A stretch of DNA of 37,478 nt from Methanothrix sp. GTDB lineage: Archaea > Halobacteriota > Methanosarcinia > Methanotrichales > Methanotrichaceae. Below the pieces are notes generated by a model, which saw nothing but the letters and a program-made list of their open reading frames with translations, was not told where the DNA came from and searched no databases. The position numbers and the translations under genes are program-made. Numbering within the stretch: position 1 is the stretch's first letter; each line of letters begins with the position of its first letter. The DNA lies in assembly GCA_017994055.1 (NCBI GenBank), contig JAGOLL010000017.1, forward strand, positions 1-37,478, in the 5' to 3' direction. Below are positions 32,099-37,478 of the stretch, in pieces.

Positions 32099-35000
32099 AT
32101 GCAAGCGCTCGCACAGCAACAGGTCAGCAAACAGAGCAGCCTCCTGGTCAGCGCCTTCAAGCCCGGCCGGGCAGCCCCCCGGCCAGCTCAAGCCTTGAGC
32201 CCGATACTGCGTCAGCAGCAGGTTATGGGCAATCAGGCAGTGCAGAGAATGCTTCAGACCCGGATCATCCAGGCCAAGCTGGCAGTGAGCGAGCCAGGTG
32301 ATCGATATGAGCAGGAGGCAGATAGGGTAGCAGACCAGGTAATGAGGATGCCTGAGCCCCATCTTCAGCGTCAGGTCGAGCCGGAAGAGGAAGAAGAGAA
32401 GGTTCAGACCAAGCTGATCAGAGATCAAATCACACCTTTAGTCCAAAGGCAGGCTGAGTCGGAAGAGGAAGATGAAGAAAAGGTCCAGACCAAGCTGATC
32501 AGCGATCAATTCACACCTTTGATTCAAAGGCAGGTCGAGCCGGAGGAGGAAGAAGAGAAGGTACAGACCAAGCTGATCGGCGATCAATTCACACCTCTGA
32601 TTCAAAGGCAGATCGAGCCGGAAGAAGAAGATGAGGAGAAGATACAGGCCAAACTATTCAGCGGTCAAACTTCTCTCCAAATTCAAAGAGATGCTATACC
32701 AGAAAAATATATCCAGAGAAAACGGATGAGCCGACCAGTGCAAGATTCTGGGGCTAATTCGGAACGGAAGATCCAATCTCTCAAGGGGCGCGGACAGCTT
32801 CTGCCCGAATCCATAAATGCTTTCTTTAGGCCACGTCTAGGCTATGATTTCAGCAAGGTGAGAATTCATTCTGGTGCATCTGCCACAGAGGCTGCACTGG
32901 CGGTTAATGCTCGAGCCTTTACAGTGGGACAGGATATAGTGTTTGCTCCAGGCCAGTACGCACCGGGAACTTTTGCTGGAAGGAGGCTTCTGGCGCACGA
33001 GCTGACCCACGTTATCCAGCAAAATAAAGGGCAAGCCTTTGAGATTAATTACAGCCACATCAGAAAATCCAGCTCCACGTCCGTCATATCTCGCCTTGAT
33101 AAACCTATTAGGGACGGGATATCTAGCTCTACTCCAGTAGAATCCAATCCGCAATCCATCCATTCAATTGGAAATGTAATGCCCCAAATTCAGCGTAATA
33201 ATGAATCTGAGACTGAAGAGCCCGAAGCTCAAGAGGCAGAGACGACATTTGGAGAACCATACGAGGGTTACAACGCCCTGAGAGATAGATCTAACGAACT
33301 GGAAGGGACCATTGAAGCCATTGAGATGGAATATGCCCAGGCAATTGTCGATGAGGACTTCTCCTGGGAGACCATAATGGATTTCAAGAGGGATATAGCA
33401 TTATGCAAGCGAGAGAAGTTGCTAGTTGATACCTTTTCATTAACTGCTCTTCATGCAGGGGGTCTCAGGGAAGATGTAGAGATCGTTTTAAGGCAGGCTT
33501 ACAATGCTTCTCAGAGGGAAGAAGATACACTCTTGGCTTTGCAGGGAGAAGAAGGTGCACCGGGCAACATATCAGAGATCGTCACGGACGTGCTCCTGAC
33601 CATGCCAGATCTCTTCCCGGATTACACTGTTGGCCTTTATATATCCGCCGTAGAAGAGTTTTCCCAGCTATCTGAGAGCTATCGCCAGGCCTTTGAAAGC
33701 GATTTAGATGGATTAACCCAGCGTCCTGCGGAAGAAATTATCCCAGATTTTATATGGATGATGCAAAATAGAGAGGAACTACTGGACCAAGCCGCTTTAA
33801 TCAGTTTTTTAAACTATCTTGATTCCGAGACACCAATATTCCTTGAAAGACGTGAGCCAAACTCTACAAGTATTGAGATTAATAACATCCGAGTACGCCT
33901 CAATGAATATCATATGGACTGGGCGCAATATCTACACCCTGATCTTGAAGAAACCTTGGCCTTCCTATATCCAGCTCTGGAGAATTGGAATTTTTACCAA
34001 CTCTACGAAGGATTTACTTTGCAGATGGATTTATTCCGCAATAGCGTTGAGAGCACTATGGAACGGCTCAATATGTTTGGCAGCGCACCAGATGTCGTTG
34101 CAGATATCGAGCGGACTTATTCTTCATATTCGCCTCAAGTAGGACCTGAAACCAGACGAGAGGGCTTTGATACAATATACGACCGAATGGAGATTATTCT
34201 CGATGCTTGGGTGAGTTCTCTAACATGGGACCAAAAAATTCTCGAGGGCTTTGGCCTGTACGACATCCTCAATGAAATGAGAACTCAAATTAAAGGAATG
34301 ATCACATTAGAAGCAATAGCCATGATGGTGGGCTTCGTCGCCTTCTTATATGCAATCCAGTATGTCCCCTACGCCAATATCGTTGTTGATGCTCTTCTCA
34401 TCGGTATGACGGGAACAGATTTTCTCAAGGGCACAGTGATCTTTGGGTGGTACTTCGATGAAGCCTCCGAAGCAGCATCTTTCCGCAATTTGTACTCTGC
34501 AGCACAGCACCTGCAAGGCGGCGGAGAGGCCGTATTAAATCTCCTCTTGGAGCTTGTCGGGCTTGCGGCCAGAGGTGCTATCAGTTCATACGCAAGATAT
34601 CGAAATGTGAGGCGCTTTAGCAGTCTAGATGAGATTGCAAATGACGACATAATCAGACAGGGTGGATCAAGGGTTCGCAGGGATTTCAATAGAGCGCAAG
34701 AATTTGGGAGGCATCCAGGTCTATCTTCGTGGTGGGACGAATCGATAAATCCAGAAACAAGGCAGGCTCTTGAGGCAAACGAAGATCTCTGGCAGCTTTA
34801 TGCTAACATGAATCCTAGAACAAGGAGATTGCTCACTCATTGCGGAAGCTTCTGCGTACCTATTGGAGCTAGTGCAGAAGATTGTAGTCGTATCGATAAT
34901 TTTCTTCACCGAATGAGAGGTCTGCGCGAAGCTGATGAGTGGCTATTGAGAGAATTTTTTTATGCTAGAAGACAATCCCTCGGCGATGCCATCACCGAGG

Positions 35001-35515
35001 TAGAAAGGGCTGGAAATATGAGACAATTGCATTCTATTCTTCAAAGATCTGCTTCTGAGAGGGCAAGAGCTCAACCCACAAGGCTCCCATCAGCACTACG
35101 TGGGCCCGGTGAGGACTTGAGAAATCCTGGCCAACTATACCCTGGACGATGGGGTGATGCTGAATTACCCGGTTCTGCTTATGGCCATTCATATAGTGAA
35201 CATGGTCCAACCCATGGCAAGAATAGAACACCGCAGCAAATGGCTGATCGTGCAGCAGCACAAACAAGAAGAGGTGGAGAACCAGTACCTAATGGTCAAT
35301 GGTATAATTCAGATCTTATCGTGGAGGCAGAGCGCCGTGCCAATCTTGAAAATGCAAGAGAAGGCCCCGGTGGAAAGTTAATCCATATATTCGATATGGG
35401 TAGACCAATCGGTCGAGTTTATATGCCTGACGGTTCTGTGATTAGCGATGTTACTAGAGTTAAAGTAATTCGAAATCCTAATGGCACTCTAGACACTAGT
35501 TTTCCAATAAATTGA
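32099..35515 (+). CDS. DUF4157 effector 2, large toxin-like protein with a nuclease-like C-terminus
   Basis: The 1138-residue protein has the same N-terminal leader as effector 1 (MGNQAVQRMLQTRIIQAKL, PGDRYEQEADRVADQVMRM). Acidic repeats follow at 91-196. DUF4157 is at about 225-310, with SLKGRGQLLPESINAFFRPR, DFSKVRIHSG and LLAHELTHVIQQ (H300-E-L-T-H304). A long helical region spans about 380-720. A hydrophobic segment near 735-775 contains IAMMVGFVAFLYAIQYVPYA. The C-terminal ~115 residues have YGHSYSEHG (H1030, H1035), QWYNSDLIVEAERR and VIRNPNGTLDTSFPI, a pattern of polymorphic-toxin RNases of the colicin E5/barnase-like type. The order leader, DUF4157, transmembrane segment, toxin suggests a delivered, membrane-crossing nuclease. 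The activity is an inference. GAGGTC directly precedes the ATG. Confidence 0.85.
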   Translation: MQALAQQQVSKQSSLLVSAFKPGRAAPRPAQALSPILRQQQVMGNQAVQRMLQTRIIQAKLAVSEPGDRYEQEADRVADQVMRMPEPHLQRQVEPEEEEEKVQTKLIRDQITPLVQRQAESEEEDEEKVQTKLISDQFTPLIQRQVEPEEEEEKVQTKLIGDQFTPLIQRQIEPEEEDEEKIQAKLFSGQTSLQIQRDAIPEKYIQRKRMSRPVQDSGANSERKIQSLKGRGQLLPESINAFFRPRLGYDFSKVRIHSGASATEAALAVNARAFTVGQDIVFAPGQYAPGTFAGRRLLAHELTHVIQQNKGQAFEINYSHIRKSSSTSVISRLDKPIRDGISSSTPVESNPQSIHSIGNVMPQIQRNNESETEEPEAQEAETTFGEPYEGYNALRDRSNELEGTIEAIEMEYAQAIVDEDFSWETIMDFKRDIALCKREKLLVDTFSLTALHAGGLREDVEIVLRQAYNASQREEDTLLALQGEEGAPGNISEIVTDVLLTMPDLFPDYTVGLYISAVEEFSQLSESYRQAFESDLDGLTQRPAEEIIPDFIWMMQNREELLDQAALISFLNYLDSETPIFLERREPNSTSIEINNIRVRLNEYHMDWAQYLHPDLEETLAFLYPALENWNFYQLYEGFTLQMDLFRNSVESTMERLNMFGSAPDVVADIERTYSSYSPQVGPETRREGFDTIYDRMEIILDAWVSSLTWDQKILEGFGLYDILNEMRTQIKGMITLEAIAMMVGFVAFLYAIQYVPYANIVVDALLIGMTGTDFLKGTVIFGWYFDEASEAASFRNLYSAAQHLQGGGEAVLNLLLELVGLAARGAISSYARYRNVRRFSSLDEIANDDIIRQGGSRVRRDFNRAQEFGRHPGLSSWWDESINPETRQALEANEDLWQLYANMNPRTRRLLTHCGSFCVPIGASAEDCSRIDNFLHRMRGLREADEWLLREFFYARRQSLGDAITEVERAGNMRQLHSILQRSASERARAQPTRLPSALRGPGEDLRNPGQLYPGRWGDAELPGSAYGHSYSEHGPTHGKNRTPQQMADRAAAQTRRGGEPVPNGQWYNSDLIVEAERRANLENAREGPGGKLIHIFDMGRPIGRVYMPDGSVISDVTRVKVIRNPNGTLDTSFPIN
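32369..32686 (+). repeat. Four 26-27-residue acidic tandem repeats in effector 2
   Basis: The repeat has the form RQ-x-E-x-EEE-x-E-K-V-Q-T-K-L-I-x-D-Q-[IF]-T-P-L-[IV]-Q, with lengths 26, 27, 26 and 27 residues (residues 91-196). The last unit has drifted. The block ITPLVQR is also present in effector 1. Confidence 0.92.
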
Positions 35516-35568
35516 ACCCTAAGCCATTATAATTTGTATTAAGGATATTTTACATGATAATTGATTAA

Positions 35569-35787
35569 GTTAAACGGCGCCAGCACACCCTCCATTCCCA
35601 GTCGCCCTGGAGCGCTGAGATAGACCTGACTTAGCACGAAGGCCAGGCCATCATGGTCCGCGGCCTTGAAGGAGGAGATTGGATCTATTCTGCAAAGGTG
35701 ATAGATCAAGTGGGCCCAATCCACTTAGCCGTATTCGAGAAGCTGTTAAGCAATAGAGCGAAAAATTTGCAGGAGATTAAAGAATAA
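35569..35787 (+). pseudogene. Gene remnant interrupted by an in-frame TAG
   Basis: In one frame the DNA reads TLHSQSPWSAEIDLT, then TAG (35632-35634), then HEGQAIMVRGLEGGDWIYSA, KVIDQVGPIHLAVFEKLL and a TAA at 35785-35787. The two sides join in frame, so a single CAG-to-TAG change is the simplest cause. A TAA at 35566 cuts the 5' side and no ATG lies before the TAG, while 35653-35787 alone (ATG 35653) encodes 44 residues. The tail touches the next gene (TAA then ATG 35788). It is either a decayed gene or a 5'-truncated copy. Pyrrolysine decoding of TAG is known in Methanosarcina but is not expected in Methanothrix. Confidence 0.5.
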
Positions 35788-36489
35788 ATGCCTACGACAC
35801 AATCGCCATCCGATTTTCCCCGCCGGCCTCGCCTCCTCAAGGGCGGCCTGGCCATGTACGACTCCCTGGATTCGGGAACCCAGCCCAGCCGGCTGATAGT
35901 CTTCCAGTTCAATCCCGAGCAGATCCAGAGAACCCTGGCCACCCGCGCTCCCCCCAGCGAGTCCTCCAGCGCCGGAGGAGCGAGGGAGGAGGTGATGAGG
36001 GTGATGGGGCCTCCGGTGGAGACCATCACCCTTTCCGTCGAGCTGGATGCCACAGACCAGCTGGAGCTGCCTGACGAGAACAGCACTATAGCCGAGCACG
36101 GCCTCCATCCCGCCCTGGCCACTCTGGAGATGCTGCTCTACCCTCCTGCCGCCAGAGCCGAGGAGATCGAGCGCATGGCCGAGCAGGGAGAGGTGCAGAT
36201 GAGCCCCGCCGATCTTCCCCTGACGCTTCTGATATGGGGCAGGGCGAGGGTCGTCCCTGTGCTCCTGACCAGCTTCTCCGTCACCGAGACGGCCTTTGAC
36301 AGAAACCTCAACCCCATCCAGGCCAAGGTGGAGCTGGCCATGAAGGTCCTGACCTACATGGAGTTTCCGCAAAGAAACATCGCCCGGGACGCCTTCATCT
36401 CCTACCAGAGGGAGAAGGAGAACATGGCCGGTCGGTACCGCTATGGAGGAGACGACAGCCGGACAAGGGCGCTTTTGCCCGGAGGATAG
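35788..36489 (+). CDS. CIS tube-initiator protein (Pvc7/Afp7-like) without LysM
   Basis: The 233-residue protein has the CIS-tube pattern at 15-50, LLKGGLAMYDSLDSGTQPSR followed by LIVFQFNPEQIQRTL, then beta-rich regions with VETITLSVELDATDQLELPD, LPLTLLIWGRARVVPVLLTS and FSVTETAFDRNLNPIQAKVE. Afp7/Pvc7 proteins carry this domain plus a LysM module and link the tube to the baseplate. Here LysM is in the next gene. This stretch is much more GC-rich than the effector genes before it. The start ATG directly follows the TAA of the remnant frame. The C-terminal REKENMAGRYRYGGDDSRT tail is polar. The family call is fairly firm; the role is from the family. Confidence 0.83.
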   Translation: MPTTQSPSDFPRRPRLLKGGLAMYDSLDSGTQPSRLIVFQFNPEQIQRTLATRAPPSESSSAGGAREEVMRVMGPPVETITLSVELDATDQLELPDENSTIAEHGLHPALATLEMLLYPPAARAEEIERMAEQGEVQMSPADLPLTLLIWGRARVVPVLLTSFSVTETAFDRNLNPIQAKVELAMKVLTYMEFPQRNIARDAFISYQREKENMAGRYRYGGDDSRTRALLPGG

Positions 36490-36506
36490 GCAGGAGGGAG
36501 GTAGAT

Positions 36507-36788
36507 TTGTTCTTCAAAGGAAGCCGCTACGAGAGGGTAGAGTCGCACAGCATCACAGACGAGAGCGGCAGTGTGATCACCTACAAGAAGGTTCGCTTCA
36601 TCTCCGAGACCCATGCCAGCATGGGCCATCTGGTCGTTCAGGGAGACAGGCTGGACAATATAGCTCACCGCTACTACAAAGATCCTGAGAGGTTCTGGCG
36701 CATCTGCGACGCCAACCTGGCCATGTGGCCCGACGAGCTGTTGGCAGAGGCGGGCCGGATCATACTGATACCGCCATCAGAGGAATGA
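36507..36788 (+). CDS. LysM-like baseplate protein
   Basis: The 93-residue protein begins at TTG 36507, supported by GGAGGTAG at 36495-36502 just 4 bases upstream. Residues 39-88 form a LysM-like module: GHLVVQGDRLDNIAHRYY, DPERFWRICDANLAM and AEAGRIILIP. In Afp7/Pvc7 a LysM module is joined to the CIS-tube domain, and in T4-like phages gp53 plays a similar part at the baseplate. Here it is a separate gene 17 bases after its partner. Phage tail protein X proteins have the same fold. The preceding 38 residues are a charged strand-rich start (YERVESHSITDESGSVITYK). It sits ahead of the hub/spike gene. Confidence 0.82.
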   Translation: MFFKGSRYERVESHSITDESGSVITYKKVRFISETHASMGHLVVQGDRLDNIAHRYYKDPERFWRICDANLAMWPDELLAEAGRIILIPPSEE

Positions 36789-36791
36789 GCA

Positions 36792-37478
36792 GTGCCAGCC
36801 GTTTCCTACCGCCTGGAGATCGATGGAGAGCGGGCAGGCGAAGAGCTTCTCTCTGCCGTCCAGCAGATCGAGGTGGAAAACCACGCCCGTATGGCGGACA
36901 TGATGCGGCTGCAGCTGGCCCTAAGCGTCCAGGAGAGCGGCAGCGCCTGGACCATTCTAGATCAGGACCTCTTTCGCCGGCTATCAAACCTCAGGCTGGA
37001 AGTGACCATCGGCAGCAATCAGAGGGTGCCGCTCATTGATGCCTATGTCATCGAGACCAGTGCCTCATTCTCCAACGAGCCCGGCAAGTCGGTCTTAACC
37101 GTTGTGGCAATGGACCCCACCGTCCTCATGAACCTGGAGGAGAAAGTCAGAGCTTGGCCGAATATGGCTGACAGCGATATCGCCTCCGCCATATTCGGCG
37201 ATTACGGCTTCACCGCCGATGTAGAAGATACCCAGCCCTCCCGCCAGGAGATAGATACAACCACCATCCAGCGCGGCACAGACATCCAGTTTCTGCGCCG
37301 GCTGGCTCGCCGCAACGGCTGTGATTGCTATGTAAAGCTCAATCCAAACGATGGCTCTGTGGAGGGGCACTTCCACAGGCCCCGCCTCGACGAACCATCT
37401 CAGGGCACACTCTCTGTTAACATGGGCCCGGAGACCAATGTGAACTCCTTTCGGTCACGCTATGAAATGCTCCGTCCG
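36792..37478 (+). CDS. Hub/spike protein (Pvc8/Afp8, VgrG-like), partial
   Basis: The frame opens at GTG 36792, three bases past the LysM stop, and remains open to the end of the window, so only the first 229 codons are here. It reads VPAVSYRLEIDGERAGEELL, then QQIEVENHARMADMMRLQLA, FSNEPGKSVLTVVAMDPTVL and IQRGTDIQFLRRLARRNGCD. These are the N-terminal hub motifs of gpD/VgrG-like spike proteins, including the RGTDIQFLRRLARRNG segment. Such proteins form the central baseplate hub under the tube. GAGGAATGA at 36782-36790 includes the ribosome site. The rest, including the spike beta helix, lies past the window. Confidence 0.88.
   Translation, partial: MPAVSYRLEIDGERAGEELLSAVQQIEVENHARMADMMRLQLALSVQESGSAWTILDQDLFRRLSNLRLEVTIGSNQRVPLIDAYVIETSASFSNEPGKSVLTVVAMDPTVLMNLEEKVRAWPNMADSDIASAIFGDYGFTADVEDTQPSRQEIDTTTIQRGTDIQFLRRLARRNGCDCYVKLNPNDGSVEGHFHRPRLDEPSQGTLSVNMGPETNVNSFRSRYEMLRP

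Noticed and set aside
36725-37039. A 104-codon frame across the LysM-hub junction
   Set aside because: It is a shadow. The frame opening at GTG 36792 carries clear VgrG/gpD-like motifs and stays open to the window end.
21701-37478. A complete prophage
   Set aside because: No capsid, portal, terminase, integrase or lysis gene is seen. The DUF4157, DUF4255 and AAA+ genes are markers of eCIS, not phage.
1-37478. tRNA, rRNA or riboswitch genes
   Set aside because: No stretch with cloverleaf-like stems or known RNA motifs was seen by eye. A covariance-model search would be needed to exclude small RNAs.

Overview
The window is most likely chromosomal DNA of a methanogenic euryarchaeon of the Methanosarcinales, with Methanothrix (Methanosaeta) as my best guess. 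The reasons are the HMG-CoA reductase, an anaerobic CbiK-type cobalt chelatase, DUF2284 and DUF2202 proteins, A/T-rich TATA elements 20-35 bases ahead of several starts, and GGTGATC- or GGAGG-type Shine-Dalgarno sites. The genus is inferred; no rRNA or methanogenesis gene is present to confirm it.

Positions 1-20400 are an ordinary, fairly GC-rich housekeeping region. It opens with the tail of a beta-lactamase-fold protein, then has a TPR protein, a GerW (YtfJ)/DUF2953 (YtfI) pair, two ferritin-fold proteins (one a DOMON-DUF2202 lipoprotein), a decayed NifX/NifB-type gene, a SemiSWEET transporter, a DUF2284 protein, a lipoprotein and an orphan ABC substrate-binding lipoprotein. A three-gene signalling operon follows on the minus strand (13135 down to 8212). 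It has a 1399-residue receptor with CHASE4, HAMP, five PAS domains, a SpoIIE/RsbU-type phosphatase and an RsbW-type ATPase domain, followed by two STAS antagonists. This is a complete bacterial-style partner-switch circuit in an organism without sigma factors. A beta-lactamase-fold fusion protein is divergent from it. Next come DUF2958, cysteine-cluster and M42 aminopeptidase genes, and a tight row of HMG-CoA reductase, prephenate dehydratase and cobalt chelatase.

Positions 20400-21700 are AT-rich and nearly gene-free. They hold one small zinc-ribbon gene, a possible 54-codon leaderless gene and a possible gene relic.

From 21701 to the end lies the front part of an extracellular contractile injection system (eCIS, related to Afp/PVC/MAC), all on the plus strand. 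The order is an unknown small protein, sheath, tube, gp26-like baseplate protein with zinc knuckles, a low-complexity protein with a conserved tail, the DUF4255 terminator (Pvc16-like), the AAA+ ATPase (Pvc15-like), a small conserved protein, two DUF4157 effectors, an amber-interrupted gene fragment, a CIS-tube/Pvc7-like protein, a separate LysM protein, and a hub/spike protein (Pvc8-like) cut by the window end. Gp25, PAAR, wedge, tape-measure and fibre genes should lie beyond 37478. Both effectors share an N-terminal leader and acidic tandem repeats. The first carries a second HEXXH motif. The second (1138 residues) has a hydrophobic segment and a C-terminal region that looks like a polymorphic-toxin nuclease, with no evident immunity gene. 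This archaeal injection system and its cargo are the most interesting content of the window.
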